Assembly (NCBI RefSeq): GCF_022398315.1
Contig: NZ_JAKEVF010000005.1
Location: 209,257-273,256, forward strand
Origin: Shewanella sp. Isolate11
Lineage (GTDB): Bacteria; Pseudomonadota; Gammaproteobacteria; Enterobacterales; Shewanellaceae
Direction: 5' to 3'
DNA length: 64,000 nucleotides
Shown here: piece by piece, positions 14,771-24,770 of the stretch
How the letters are laid out: each line of letters starts with the position of its first letter
Position numbering within the stretch: the stretch's first letter is position 1
The notes under the pieces: model-generated
What the model was told of the DNA's origin: nothing
The model's input: the letters and a program-made list of their open reading frames with translations, nothing else
Databases searched by the model: none
Made by a program: the position numbers and the translations under genes

Positions 14771-16903
14771 TTAAGACTTCTTATCTATCCCGCTGGAAAA
14801 ATGCAGGCCTTCATAAGGGGGGTTAAACTGATCATCTTTGGCCTTGTGATACAGACCCACAGTAAACAAGGTGCCTTTACCCACGGTCGAGCTGACTTCT
14901 ATTGTGCCGCCAATTCGTTTGATAATGCCGTAACTCAGCGAAAGTCCGAGGCCAGTACCATCTTTACGAGTGGTATAGAAGGGATCGAAAATACGCCCAA
15001 GTTGCTCTTCCGGTATCCCCTTACCTTCATCTTCTACCTCAATTTTAACGCCAATGGGCTCACCTCTTTGTAGCCAATCATAGGTGCGGATCCAAATTTG
15101 TCCCTTACCATCCATCGCATGTGCCGCATTGACCACCAAATTGATCAACACTTGCAGTAATTGAGGTCGATTAACTTCGATGGGGTAACTAGCATTGAGT
15201 TGCTTATTAAGGATCACTTCTTGTTTCTGTACCGAATGGCGCACTAACAGCAGCATCTCTTCGATAATCGGAGTCAGTTGATGCATCTCCAACGGGGCAT
15301 TAAATTCACCGGGCCGGCTGTATTGCAACAAGCTGCGAATAATGGTGCTAATGCGGCCAACCTGCTGAATAACAATATCGATCTCCTCTTCGACATCTTC
15401 TGCCTTGTCACCCAGCTCGAATTTCAGCAGCTCCATATTGCCCAGAATCACTGCGGTAGGATTATTGATTTCGTGGGCTATACCCGCAGTGAGCTCACCC
15501 AATGCGGTTAACTTTTCATTGGTCACCAACTGCTGACGTGTTTCATTCAGCAAGGCCACATTACGCTGCAGTTCATCGGTTTTTTCTTGCAGACTGCGAG
15601 TACGCTCTTCCACTTTGACTTCAAGCTGCTCAGCCGCAGCCTGGATCTGAGTATTGCGTCTCTGCAACAGATCCAACATACGGTCGAATTGTTCCGCCAG
15701 ATTGGATAACTCATTGTCTTGCTCTAGCCCCAGCGAACCGATACGCAGATTACGCCCCGACTGTACTGCTTTGACCACATGATGGATCCGTTCAATCGGT
15801 TGCAGCAGACTATAAGCGCCACGGTAAACCAACAAACCAGAAACCAGTAAGACCAGCATCAGAATCGTGCCGAGCTCGATAATATTTAGCAGATAATTGT
15901 GAATAAAAGGCGACTCTGAGAAGCCGGTATAAATCATACCGATCCGCTCACCACGGATATCTTTTAGCGGCGCATAAGCCGAGATAAACCAATCGTTATA
16001 CACAAACGCTCTGTCAACCCATAGCAAACCTTGGATCAACACCTTTTGTCTGACCTCTTCCGACACCAAGCTACCTAAGGCACGCCCTTGAGCTTCAGTG
16101 CCTTGAGGAAATTGGTTCAAGGGAACATTGGTACTAATGCGAGTGTTATCGAGGAAGATGGTTACCGCGCCAATCGAGCGTTCAGGCAGAGTACCTTTGT
16201 CATAAACCAGATCACGAATATGATCGACAATCCGCATGTCGCGATTCAATAAAATACCGCCATCAAGATACCAGCCTAAACTGCCATCGGCACCGTAGAT
16301 AGGCAACAGGCTACGGCTTAACATGCCACGCTTCTCTACCTCTTTGGCAGGCTTTTGCGATCTTGGCGTGTCCACCAGTTTGATAATCGCTTTGCTTTCT
16401 AATTCAGCAGAGAGTCTGCTCAGACGTTGTGGTTGTAACACCATTAATCCTGAGACTGCGCCTTTATTTTCGATTTTAGGCAACATCACTCGCAAATCAG
16501 GGTCGGCCGCGGCATCGGCAATGCTGATCAATCGTAAAAAGTCTAGATTTAGCTTGGCTTTTTTCTGTTCCAGTAAGTTTTCAATCTGCTTTCGGCTGGT
16601 CTCAGTATCACTATCAATATTGCGAAACTGATTTTGAAACTCCCAAGAACCCATGACTAATTCAAGCTGGTTTTCCTGCCTTTCTTGCACCGCAATCAAG
16701 GTATTGCTCGCCACAGTAAGGTCAGCTTTTACTTTCATAAACAGCTGCTTACCTGTGTAGCTAATGTTCCAATAAATGGTGATAAACACTAAACTGACTA
16801 GAGTCAGTAAGATAGGCAACAGAGTAAGGATCAGAATGCGATAACGCACCTTCGCCTGTAACTGCTGCCAACTTAGCCCAAATAGTCCAGAGAACAGTGA
16901 CAA
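14771..16903 (-). CDS. Sensor histidine kinase (extracellular sensing domain, HAMP, HisKA, HATPase)
   Basis: About 710 residues. Two membrane helices (about 20-45 and 345-365) flank a periplasmic region of some 300 residues resembling a double-Cache fold. HAMP and a coiled coil follow, then HisKA with the phospho-accepting histidine in GELTAGIAHEINNP. The ATPase domain has NLVVNAAHAM, DEGKGIP and GTGLGLSL. It pairs with the NtrC-type regulator encoded immediately upstream. No ATG exists at the start; TTG at 16903 has AGGA 8-9 bp upstream and follows the regulator stop directly, while TTG at 16933 would overlap it by 29 bp. The ligand is unknown. Confidence 0.88.
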   Translation of the reverse strand: MSLFSGLFGLSWQQLQAKVRYRILILTLLPILLTLVSLVFITIYWNISYTGKQLFMKVKADLTVASNTLIAVQERQENQLELVMGSWEFQNQFRNIDSDTETSRKQIENLLEQKKAKLNLDFLRLISIADAAADPDLRVMLPKIENKGAVSGLMVLQPQRLSRLSAELESKAIIKLVDTPRSQKPAKEVEKRGMLSRSLLPIYGADGSLGWYLDGGILLNRDMRIVDHIRDLVYDKGTLPERSIGAVTIFLDNTRISTNVPLNQFPQGTEAQGRALGSLVSEEVRQKVLIQGLLWVDRAFVYNDWFISAYAPLKDIRGERIGMIYTGFSESPFIHNYLLNIIELGTILMLVLLVSGLLVYRGAYSLLQPIERIHHVVKAVQSGRNLRIGSLGLEQDNELSNLAEQFDRMLDLLQRRNTQIQAAAEQLEVKVEERTRSLQEKTDELQRNVALLNETRQQLVTNEKLTALGELTAGIAHEINNPTAVILGNMELLKFELGDKAEDVEEEIDIVIQQVGRISTIIRSLLQYSRPGEFNAPLEMHQLTPIIEEMLLLVRHSVQKQEVILNKQLNASYPIEVNRPQLLQVLINLVVNAAHAMDGKGQIWIRTYDWLQRGEPIGVKIEVEDEGKGIPEEQLGRIFDPFYTTRKDGTGLGLSLSYGIIKRIGGTIEVSSTVGKGTLFTVGLYHKAKDDQFNPPYEGLHFSSGIDKKS

Positions 16904-16904
16904 C

Positions 16905-18305
16905 TTAGTCGTCCTCGCTATGTTGAACGTCAAACCACTCTTTATATTTACGATCTAAGGTTTTCCGTGACACCCCTAAATCTCTCGCTGCTGCCGATTT
17001 ATTGCCCTGATGCAGATCAACCACCGCAGTAACATGATGTTTCTCAACTTCTTTTAGAGGCCAATCTAAGGGGTAGCCCGACTCGGTCATTGCATCGGCT
17101 TTAGGCTGCTGCTTCCAATATTCGGCAGGGGGTTTACCCAACAAGATACAGCGCTCAATCATATTTCGCAGTTCACGAATATTGCCCGGCCACTCGTGTT
17201 GCTGCAGCTTAAGCATGTCTTCATGGCTCCACACCACTTCCTTCACTCCCAACTCAGAAGCCAACTGGCGGGTAAAGTGATGAGTTAACTCTACGACATC
17301 TTCGGGGCGCTCCCTTAACGGTGGAATGACAATATCCAACACATTGAGGCGATAGAAGAGGTCGCGCCTGAAATTACCCGCCTCCACTTCATCGGCAAGC
17401 TTACGGTTAGTTGCCGCTAACACACGCACATCGATGTTAGTCTCTTTCTCACTGCCCACAGGACGAATCGTGCGCTGCTCTAACACTCGCAGTAGTGCGG
17501 TTTGCATCTTCAGCGGCATCTCACCAATTTCATCGAGGAAAATGGTGCCGCCAGAGGCAAAACTGAATAAACCTTCACGATTACTCTTAGCGCCAGTAAA
17601 TGACCCCGCCGCATGACCAAACAGTTCACTCTCCAATAATTCAGGAGCAATAGCGCCACAGTTAACAGGAACAAATGGCCCCTGACGGCCACTTAATAAA
17701 TGTAGCTGGCGCGCCACCAACTCTTTACCAGTGCCAGACTCACCTTCGATTAAAATCACCGCATTGGTTGGAGCCACGCGCTCGATAACCTGCTTAACTT
17801 CTGTCATCGCATCACTGCTGCCAATAATCGTCGAAGAGTGGCCAATGGACATCTCGCGGCGCAGCATTAAGTTTTCTCGCTTCAGCAGACGTCGTTCGAT
17901 ACAACGATCTACCGCCTTCATCATCTGCTCGAGATGGAATGGCTTCATAATAAAGTCAGAGGCACCGGCTCTTAATGCCTTAATCGCCACATCCATATCG
18001 GCATAGCCAGTCATAAAGATAATATCGGAGCGCCGCTCTTGATCATTAAGCGCCTCATCCCATTCGATCCCCGAGCGTCCCGGCAGGCGAATATCGACGA
18101 TCAACAAGTCGAAGTGACAACGGCTGCGCAATTGTTCCGCGTCTTCGACGCTGCCAGCGGTTTCGACTAAGGCAAACTTTTTCGACAGGGCTTTCTTCAA
18201 AAAACTGCGCATGCCTGGTTCGTCATCGACGATCAATACCGATACGGCAGAAGGAAGCGGCTTCATCTCTTTATTCGATTGGCTCATATTGTCTCGTTTG
18301 GACAT
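16905..18305 (-). CDS. NtrC-family sigma-54-dependent response regulator
   Basis: A 466-residue protein. The receiver domain has VDDEPG (about 26-31) and the phosphorylation site LLIVDIRLPG. The AAA+ domain has Walker A GESGTGKE and Walker B GGTIFLDEIG. A Fis-type helix-turn-helix (NKSAAARDLGVSRKTLDRK) sits at the C-terminus. The sigma-54 contact loop reads GSFTGA rather than GAFTGA, a substitution worth noting. It forms an operon with the following kinase gene. Its target promoters are not visible here; the tungstate genes lie on the opposite strand 260 bp away, and I see no clear sigma-54 promoter there. Confidence 0.92.
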   Translation of the reverse strand: MSKRDNMSQSNKEMKPLPSAVSVLIVDDEPGMRSFLKKALSKKFALVETAGSVEDAEQLRSRCHFDLLIVDIRLPGRSGIEWDEALNDQERRSDIIFMTGYADMDVAIKALRAGASDFIMKPFHLEQMMKAVDRCIERRLLKRENLMLRREMSIGHSSTIIGSSDAMTEVKQVIERVAPTNAVILIEGESGTGKELVARQLHLLSGRQGPFVPVNCGAIAPELLESELFGHAAGSFTGAKSNREGLFSFASGGTIFLDEIGEMPLKMQTALLRVLEQRTIRPVGSEKETNIDVRVLAATNRKLADEVEAGNFRRDLFYRLNVLDIVIPPLRERPEDVVELTHHFTRQLASELGVKEVVWSHEDMLKLQQHEWPGNIRELRNMIERCILLGKPPAEYWKQQPKADAMTESGYPLDWPLKEVEKHHVTAVVDLHQGNKSAAARDLGVSRKTLDRKYKEWFDVQHSEDD

Positions 18306-18565
18306 TTTGACTCATATTGGTTTGATTCTAGCATCAAAGCTCAGCAAATTGGTCATGCTGAACCATAGGAATCAGAGTCTGGGACATTATGTCTGGGCTA
18401 ATTTTACCTAGCTTGGGATCTAGTTCACATTTTGATATCAAGCTGTGATGCTTTTAGGTGGAATTGTCTATTGGCACTGTTTTTGCTGTTTTTAAGCTGC
18501 AATTAATAATCCAGCCGACGTGAATATGGCAAATCGCGTTATCTTAATCATGCCAAGGAGCAACA

Positions 18566-19375
18566 ATGTTAAACCTTAAAACCATTTTTAGCGTAGCGTT
18601 AATCGCTGGCGCAATAAGTCTTTCAGCACAAGCGCAGGAAGTGATCAAACTTGCGACGACCACCAGCACTGAAAACTCGGGCCTACTCAAGCACCTGTTA
18701 CCTAAGTTTGAAGCCGAAAGTGGCTACAGCGTTCAAGTAATCGCTACCGGTACAGGTAAGGCGCTAAAACTTGCACGCCAAGGTGACGTTGATGTAGTGA
18801 TGACTCACGCTCCAGCCGCCGAAGCTAAGTTTGTTGCAGAAGGTTATGGCACGACTCCTCGCGGTATTATGGAGAACGATTTTGTGATCTTGGGCCCTAA
18901 AAATGACCCAGCTAAGATCCGTAGTAGTAAGACAGCAGAAGAAGCCTTTGCTAAAATAGCCAGCTCAGGCTCAGGGTTTGTTTCTCGTGGTGACAACTCT
19001 GGCACCAACATGAAAGAATTGATTATTTGGAAAGCGGCGAAAACAGAACCAAGCTTCAGTGGTTACCGTTCCGTAGGTCAAGGTATGGGTAAAACACTGT
19101 TAATGGCAAACGAACTGCAAGCCTATACCCTATCTGATCGTGGTACTTTTGTAGCCTATAAAGCCAAGTTAGATTTAGCAGTAGATTATGATGGCGGCGC
19201 AGCATTAGCTAATCCATACCAAATCATGCTAATCAACCCAGAAAAATATCCTGATCTTAACCACAAAGGTGCTAAAGCATTGAGTGATTGGTTAATCAGT
19301 GATGAAGCACAAAACATGATTAACAGCTACACCGTTCAAGGTGAGCAACTATTTAAGGCAACTTATAAAGAATGA
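18566..19375 (+). CDS. tupA: Tungstate ABC transporter substrate-binding protein TupA
   Basis: A 269-residue periplasmic protein with a signal peptide cleaved after SAQA (about residue 23). The mature N-terminus carries the oxyanion-binding motif ATTTSTENSGLL characteristic of TupA, and MTHAPAAE and SRGDNSGT are further conserved parts. It binds tungstate, and possibly molybdate, for delivery to TupB/TupC. The start has AAGGAG 6 bp upstream. First gene of a probable tupABC-mobA-mobB/moeA-moaA transcription unit. The upstream gap (18306-18565) has no ORF and must hold divergent promoters for this unit and the two-component system. Confidence 0.93.
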   Translation: MLNLKTIFSVALIAGAISLSAQAQEVIKLATTTSTENSGLLKHLLPKFEAESGYSVQVIATGTGKALKLARQGDVDVVMTHAPAAEAKFVAEGYGTTPRGIMENDFVILGPKNDPAKIRSSKTAEEAFAKIASSGSGFVSRGDNSGTNMKELIIWKAAKTEPSFSGYRSVGQGMGKTLLMANELQAYTLSDRGTFVAYKAKLDLAVDYDGGAALANPYQIMLINPEKYPDLNHKGAKALSDWLISDEAQNMINSYTVQGEQLFKATYKE

Positions 19376-20079
19376 GTGAAGGCTGGTTAGCCCTGATACA
19401 GCAGGCATTGCGCCTGCTGTTTTCTTTAGACCCTGATGTATGGTCTATCGTAAGCGTTTCTTTTTTTGTGTCATTTGCAGCATTGGCTATCACTTTGCTG
19501 CCATCGCTGATCCTGGGTTTCATGCTGGCATTTGCCCGCTTTCCCGGCCGTTGGTTTGTCACTAACTTAGTACAAACTTTGCAATCTATTCCCACCGTTG
19601 TCATCGGCTTATTAGGTTACCTGCTACTTACTCGCATGGGCCCGCTAGGCGATCTTAAATGGTTATTTACTCAAAAAGGCATGATACTGGGTCAGATGAT
19701 GATCTGTGCCCCCGTCTTAGTCGCCATGAGCCAAGCCGCATTTACGAGCGTCGACAAACGCGCCTGGGAAACCTCGCGTACTCTCGGAGCCTCTTGGTTA
19801 AGATCGATTTGGGTTGTCTGCCGTGAACTGAAGGTGCCACTTTTGATGGCGATTGTGGCGGCATTTAGTCGAATTGTTACCGAAGTCGGTTGCTCTATGA
19901 TGATTGGTGGTAACATAGCCGATGTTACCCGTAATATTCCGACCGCTATTGCATTGGAAACCAGCAAAGGCGATTTTGCCCAAGCGATTGCCTTGGGTCT
20001 TGTATTACTCATCCTCTCATTAATACTTAACTTTACCTTGGGTACGTTAAGAGGCAAAGCCGAGCCGAGGAGCCACTAG
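19372..20079 (+). CDS. tupB: Tungstate ABC transporter permease TupB
   Basis: A 235-residue inner-membrane permease with about five helices. The cytoplasmic coupling loop reads WETSRTLGASWLRSIWVVCRE (about 131-151), the EAA motif of binding-protein-dependent permeases. It overlaps the end of tupA by 4 bp (ATGA), so translation is coupled. It forms the membrane channel of the tungstate importer with TupA and TupC. Confidence 0.92.
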   Translation: MSEGWLALIQQALRLLFSLDPDVWSIVSVSFFVSFAALAITLLPSLILGFMLAFARFPGRWFVTNLVQTLQSIPTVVIGLLGYLLLTRMGPLGDLKWLFTQKGMILGQMMICAPVLVAMSQAAFTSVDKRAWETSRTLGASWLRSIWVVCRELKVPLLMAIVAAFSRIVTEVGCSMMIGGNIADVTRNIPTAIALETSKGDFAQAIALGLVLLILSLILNFTLGTLRGKAEPRSH

Positions 20080-20082
20080 CAT

Positions 20083-20802
20083 ATGGTCAAAGTGACGGCC
20101 AACCAGATAGAGATGCGTTTCGGCGATCGCTTGTTGTATCGCTTCGATAAACTGTGCCTATCGCAGCAGCAAACGATCCATCTTCAAGGCGATAATGGCT
20201 CAGGCAAAACCACCTTGATGAAGCTGTTTGCCGGTCTGCAGCAACCTAGCCTAGGCAATATTAAGGCCGAAGGCTTTGGCGCTGATAACTGGTGGCGACG
20301 AAATCCGCTACTAGGTAAAGCCGTTTATTTACACCAACATCCTTATCTATTTGATGGTTCAGTGGCCTACAACCTAGGTTATGTGCAGCCATTTTGTCAG
20401 CTCTCTAATCAAGAGATCCACCAGCGTACACAAATCGCCATTGAGATGGCACAGCTGGGTTCGTTAATGTCACAGCAAAGTGCCGACCTTTCTGGTGGTG
20501 AACGCCAGCGCTTAGCCATTGCCAGAGCCTGGATAATGCAACCTAAGCTACTGATGCTGGACGAACCCACTTCCAATATGGATAAATACTCGCAACAACT
20601 GGTGCTAAATATGATCAGTAATTTAAAAGATCAAGGAACGGGAATGCTGATCAGTAGCCACCAAAGCTGCTCGCTCACCAGCCTGTGTGATCAGGTTTGG
20701 CTGATTCACGCCCAAGGTATCGATCATTTTGACTCAGCCACAGAGTCTCTCTCCGTCGTGGGTCAAACTCAACAGGAATTAAATTATGTCTCAGCAAGTT
20801 GA
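20083..20802 (+). CDS. tupC: Tungstate ABC transporter ATPase TupC
   Basis: A 239-residue ATPase with Walker [10 protein letters not shown], signature LSGGERQR, Walker [13 protein letters not shown] and an H-loop SSHQ. It starts 3 bp after tupB and overlaps mobA by 17 bp. It energises tungstate uptake. Compared with ModC it lacks a C-terminal oxyanion-binding (MOP) domain, so feedback by bound oxyanion is not expected at this subunit. Confidence 0.92.
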   Translation: MVKVTANQIEMRFGDRLLYRFDKLCLSQQQTIHLQGDNGSGKTTLMKLFAGLQQPSLGNIKAEGFGADNWWRRNPLLGKAVYLHQHPYLFDGSVAYNLGYVQPFCQLSNQEIHQRTQIAIEMAQLGSLMSQQSADLSGGERQRLAIARAWIMQPKLLMLDEPTSNMDKYSQQLVLNMISNLKDQGTGMLISSHQSCSLTSLCDQVWLIHAQGIDHFDSATESLSVVGQTQQELNYVSAS

Positions 20803-21376
20803 TGCGGTGATCCTCGCCGGAGGAATGGCAAGGCGCATGGGTGGTAACGATAAAGGTTTAGTCGAGCTTAATGGCAAACCTATGATCCAACACGCCATTG
20901 ACAGGATACAACCTCAAGTTAAGGAGATCCTGATCAACGCAAATCGTAATCAAAACCATTATGCTGAGCTTGGCTTTAAAGTATTAAGCGATGAAGATTC
21001 GGGTTATCTCGGGCCACTGGCTGGCATGATCACCGCAATGGGTCATACCCTAGCTGATTATCTGTTAGTCGTACCTTGTGACTGCCCCTTGCTACCACTG
21101 GACTTGGTCACTCGAATGCTAGAGGCAATCAAGCAAAATAATGCCGAAATGGCAGTCGCAAGTGATGGTCAACGCGAACAACCCGTGGTGTTATTGATGA
21201 AGCCAGAATTACGTGCATCGATGAAGGCCTTTTTAGATGCTGGCGAGCGAAAAATCGACTTTTGGTATGCCAAACATCATTGTGTGGTATGTGAATTTTC
21301 TGACCAGCCAAATGCCTTCGTCAACGTTAATACCCCAGAACAAAAACAACAGCTATCTGAGGCAATTGCCCACTAA
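20786..21376 (+). CDS. mobA: Molybdenum cofactor guanylyltransferase MobA
   Basis: Transfers GMP from GTP to molybdopterin to make the guanine dinucleotide cofactor used by DMSO-reductase-family enzymes. The 196-residue protein has the nucleotide-binding [16 protein letters not shown] (about 10-25), PCDCPLLP for metal binding and FVNVNTPE near the C-terminus. Its start lies within the end of tupC, tying oxyanion uptake to cofactor synthesis. Length is standard for the family (194 in E. coli). Confidence 0.95.
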   Translation: MSQQVDAVILAGGMARRMGGNDKGLVELNGKPMIQHAIDRIQPQVKEILINANRNQNHYAELGFKVLSDEDSGYLGPLAGMITAMGHTLADYLLVVPCDCPLLPLDLVTRMLEAIKQNNAEMAVASDGQREQPVVLLMKPELRASMKAFLDAGERKIDFWYAKHHCVVCEFSDQPNAFVNVNTPEQKQQLSEAIAH

Positions 21377-21390
21377 ATTTAGAGGTGTAC

Positions 21391-23196
21391 ATGAGCATAC
21401 CGTTTAACAATCCACTGTCGATCCCGGTTCTCGGATTTTGTGCCTATAGCGGCACAGGCAAAACAACTTTACTCAAAAAGTTGATCCCCGAACTCAATCG
21501 CCGTGGCTTACGTTTAGCCGTCATTAAACATGCTCACCACGATTTCGACGTCGATATTCCCGGTAAAGACAGCTACGAAATGCGCAAAGCGGGTGCCAGA
21601 CAGATGCTGGTTGCCTCTCATGTTCGCTGGGCGCTTATGACTGAAGACTTGGTCAAAGAGGCCCCGTCTCTGCCTCATCTGCTACAACAAATTGAGCAAG
21701 ATAAAGTCGATATCGTGCTAGTCGAAGGCTTCAAAAAGCTGGAGCTTCCCAAAATCGAACTGCACCGTGCTTCCCATGGCAAACCTTTTATCCATACTCA
21801 TGATGCCAATATTCAGGCCATCGCCTGCTGTGATGACACTGTGTTACCAACAGAATTAACCCGTCTGGACATTAATAATGTCGGCCAAATTGCCGATTTT
21901 GTTATCGATTATGCTAAGCAGTGGCAACCCACCACGACTCAATTACCATTGCAAGCGGCGCCAGAATGCGGTTGCGAACTCGATAGCAATAAGACCTTAT
22001 CGGTCAAGCAAGGGATAGATAATATTCTTAGCTATGTAAAGCCAGTGACAGATATTGAGCAACATGCTATCGATGACTGCAACAACCGAGTTCTGGCTCA
22101 AGATGCCATTTCACCTGTGGATGTGCCGCAGCACACCAATTCGGCTATGGACGGTTATGCGTTCAAATTTAGCCAGCCGATGCAGACAGAATATAAGATT
22201 GTTGCCGATGTCATGGCTGGCCACAGTTATCCAGCGACACTACTCGATGGCGAAGCTGTACGTATTATGACTGGCGCACCGGTACCCATTGGTGCCGATA
22301 CTGTGCAGATGAAAGAACTCGTACAAGAGCTTGAAGATAAAGTCAGCTTTTCAGGTGACATCAGCTTAGGCCAACATGTTCGCCAAGCTGGTGAAGATAT
22401 TGCAAAAGATCAGACCGCACTTGCCGCAGGGCATCGTCTGCAAGCGGCCCATCAGGGCATGCTTGCCTCTTTAGGTTTTGGCCAACTGCCTGTCTACCGT
22501 AAACCGAGAGTCGCAGTATTCTCAACCGGCGATGAAGTCTGCCAGCCGGGCGAACCTTTAAAACCTAACTGCATTTATGACTCCAACCGTTTCACCATTA
22601 AATCTATGGTGAAACAACTAGGCTGTGAAGTTATCGATTTAGGCATTATCCACGACTCAGAAGCGGCGCTTATCGATGCCTTAACGGGTGCAGCCGAACA
22701 AGCGGATGTAGTGATTAGCTCTGGCGGCGTATCTGTTGGCGATGCCGACTTCATCAAGCTGGCCTTGGCAAAAGTGGGCCAAATTAATTTCTGGCGCATC
22801 AATATGCGCCCGGGACGTCCGCTGGCCTTCGGCCAAATTGGCGATAGCCTGTTCTTCGGCTTACCCGGCAACCCCGTGGCAGTAATGGTGTCATTTATGC
22901 AATTTGTTCAACCTGCGCTGCGTAAGCTAGCGGGTGAAAATGAATGGGCGCCTAACTTAATACCTGCGGTTGCCGACTGCACATTACGCAGCCGCATCGG
23001 ACGAACCGAATTTAGCCGTGGCGTTTATCACTTAGGCAGTGACGGCAAATTGCATGTCACCAGCACTGGAGCTCAGGGCTCTGGCATGCTCAGCTCTATG
23101 GTAAAAGGTAATTGCCTAATCATTATCGGCGAGCAAGATGAGCAACTACAACCGGGCGATACCGTTTATATCCAGCCCTTTGCCGATCTATTGTAA
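21391..23196 (+). CDS. MobB-MoeA fusion protein
   Basis: 601 residues in two parts. Residues 1 to about 170 are MobB: Walker A CAYSGTGKTTLLKK, then VIKHAHHDFDVDIPGKDS and LVEGFKK. From about 205 onward it is a complete MoeA: DVPQHTNSAMDGYA, MTGAPVPIGADTVQMKE, FSTGDEV, ISSGGVSVGDADF and FGLPGNPVAVMVSF. MoeA inserts molybdate (or tungstate) into adenylylated molybdopterin; MobB binds GTP and assists MobA. Joining them in one chain is a convenient pairing seen in related genomes. The start is ATG 21391 with AGAGG 5 bp upstream; a GTG two codons earlier is less likely. Confidence 0.93.
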   Translation: MSIPFNNPLSIPVLGFCAYSGTGKTTLLKKLIPELNRRGLRLAVIKHAHHDFDVDIPGKDSYEMRKAGARQMLVASHVRWALMTEDLVKEAPSLPHLLQQIEQDKVDIVLVEGFKKLELPKIELHRASHGKPFIHTHDANIQAIACCDDTVLPTELTRLDINNVGQIADFVIDYAKQWQPTTTQLPLQAAPECGCELDSNKTLSVKQGIDNILSYVKPVTDIEQHAIDDCNNRVLAQDAISPVDVPQHTNSAMDGYAFKFSQPMQTEYKIVADVMAGHSYPATLLDGEAVRIMTGAPVPIGADTVQMKELVQELEDKVSFSGDISLGQHVRQAGEDIAKDQTALAAGHRLQAAHQGMLASLGFGQLPVYRKPRVAVFSTGDEVCQPGEPLKPNCIYDSNRFTIKSMVKQLGCEVIDLGIIHDSEAALIDALTGAAEQADVVISSGGVSVGDADFIKLALAKVGQINFWRINMRPGRPLAFGQIGDSLFFGLPGNPVAVMVSFMQFVQPALRKLAGENEWAPNLIPAVADCTLRSRIGRTEFSRGVYHLGSDGKLHVTSTGAQGSGMLSSMVKGNCLIIIGEQDEQLQPGDTVYIQPFADLL

Positions 23197-23247
23197 TCAT
23201 GATGCAGTGAGCTGAGCTTATGGCTCAGCGCTTATAGGTAATTTTAA

Positions 23248-24234
23248 ATGAGTTTGATTGTCGATACTTTTGGCCGCACCGTAGAATATTTACGCCTTTC
23301 GGTGACTGACAGGTGTGATTTTCGCTGCGTCTACTGCATGAGCGAAGATCCCTGTTTTCTCGACAGAGAGCAGGTATTAAGCCTAGAAGAACTGGCCTGG
23401 ATTGGCCAAGCCTTTACCGAACTCGGCGTCAAAAAAATCAGACTCACTGGCGGCGAGCCACTGGTTCGCACCGATTGCGACCAGTTGGTCAAACTATTAG
23501 GCGAGCTTCCCGGCCTTAAAGAGTTGTCGATGACCACTAATGGTTCCAGACTAACTAAGTTTGCCGACAAGATGCGTCAGTCGGGGCTAAGTAGATTAAA
23601 TATCAGCCTAGACACCTTAAAGCCTGAGCTATTTACCCAGCTGACACGTAACGGCAAACTCGACCGCGTCATCGCCGGAATTGATGCTGCCAAAGCGGCG
23701 GGCTTCGATCGTATCAAGATCAATGCCGTCATTTTACGCGGACAGAACGACGATGAAGTATTGGATTTGATCGAATTTTGTCGCGGTCGCGAACTGGACA
23801 TTGCCTTTATCGAAGAGATGCCACTAGGGGTCATCGATGAGCGTAAAAAAAGTCGCCATTGCAGCAGCGATGAAGTTAAAACTATTATCAGCCAGCGCTA
23901 TCCATTAAGCGTGTCAAATAAGCGTACCGGTGGTCCAGCGCGTTATTACACCATGCCCGGCAGCAATATTCATGTGGGCTTTATCTCGCCACACAGTAAT
24001 AATTTCTGCCATGAATGTAATCGCGTGCGCGTTACCGTTGAGGGGCGATTACTGCTCTGTCTTGGCAATGAAAACTCGGTCGATCTTAAAGCGATAGTAC
24101 GCCAATACCCAGGCGACATAGAACGTCTAAAACAGGCGATCCTCGATGCCATCAAGCTTAAGCCGAAAGAGCACCATTTTGGTCAGGAAAATGATGTCCA
24201 AATCCTACGATTCATGAATGTGACTGGTGGTTAG
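23248..24234 (+). CDS. moaA: GTP 3',8-cyclase MoaA
   Basis: A radical-SAM enzyme that starts molybdopterin synthesis from GTP. The N-terminal cluster motif is CDFRCVYC, and the C-terminal second cluster cysteines are in CHECNRVRVTVEGRLLLC. LTGGEPLVR is the SAM/GTP-binding GGEP motif. 328 residues, normal length. A 51-bp gap with a short hairpin (CTGAGC/GCTCAG, 23212-23228) separates it from mobB-moeA; there is no room for a molybdenum-cofactor riboswitch. moaBCDE are not in the window. The C-terminus ends MNVTGG; a GG end of this kind is typical of the family. Confidence 0.95.
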   Translation: MSLIVDTFGRTVEYLRLSVTDRCDFRCVYCMSEDPCFLDREQVLSLEELAWIGQAFTELGVKKIRLTGGEPLVRTDCDQLVKLLGELPGLKELSMTTNGSRLTKFADKMRQSGLSRLNISLDTLKPELFTQLTRNGKLDRVIAGIDAAKAAGFDRIKINAVILRGQNDDEVLDLIEFCRGRELDIAFIEEMPLGVIDERKKSRHCSSDEVKTIISQRYPLSVSNKRTGGPARYYTMPGSNIHVGFISPHSNNFCHECNRVRVTVEGRLLLCLGNENSVDLKAIVRQYPGDIERLKQAILDAIKLKPKEHHFGQENDVQILRFMNVTGG

Positions 24235-24308
24235 CAGTCACTTTTGTCGCTAATGGGATTTCGGTGATAAACTCGACTCAATAACGAGTGAAAAGAGTGA
24301 TTGCCAAC

Positions 24309-24767
24309 ATGGCTTTATCCCGTAGGAAATGGAACAACATCATTATTTTAGCCTCCGTCAGCATGGTGGCTATTCTGACGTTTTTGGATAATCATACTCC
24401 CAATATTCCGGAACAAGCTCAGCCACTCTTCGATAAGGCGGCGCCACTTTATCAGCTGCAATATAATGATTTATGGCTCAGTCAGGGTGGTTTCTCTTGG
24501 CACTGCGAAGCAAGCGTTCTCAACTGCGACGAATGGGGTGAAGCCTGGAGCAATATTTTAGTTTCTCCCATCGAGAAATTAATCCCTCCAGAATCCACTC
24601 CCCATGAACTCGTTATCCAAATCGAACTGGTCGCCACACCTCAGCTATGGTTAATGTACCCGCAGCAAGGCTTATTAAAATCCCCTGCAGGAAACTGGTA
24701 TCAAATCCCCCCCAGCTTACGTGGCGCACTCGATCCCATATTAGATGCCAAACAGAATAACGAGTAA
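24309..24767 (+). CDS. Hypothetical protein with one N-terminal membrane segment
   Basis: About 152 residues. A basic N-terminus (MALSRRKWNN) and a hydrophobic segment (IIILASVSMVAILTF) suggest a membrane anchor or uncleaved signal, with the rest periplasmic. Two cysteines close together (WHCEASVLNCDEW) might form a disulfide. I know no named family. It ends 3 bp before mutM, so it is probably cotranscribed with it. The GTG at 24288 would add 7 residues; neither start has a strong ribosome site. Confidence 0.7.
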   Translation: MALSRRKWNNIIILASVSMVAILTFLDNHTPNIPEQAQPLFDKAAPLYQLQYNDLWLSQGGFSWHCEASVLNCDEWGEAWSNILVSPIEKLIPPESTPHELVIQIELVATPQLWLMYPQQGLLKSPAGNWYQIPPSLRGALDPILDAKQNNE

Positions 24768-24770
24768 CCT

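Noticed and set aside
23197..23247. Possible molybdenum-cofactor riboswitch before moaA
   Set aside because: The 51-bp gap is too short; only a small hairpin is present.
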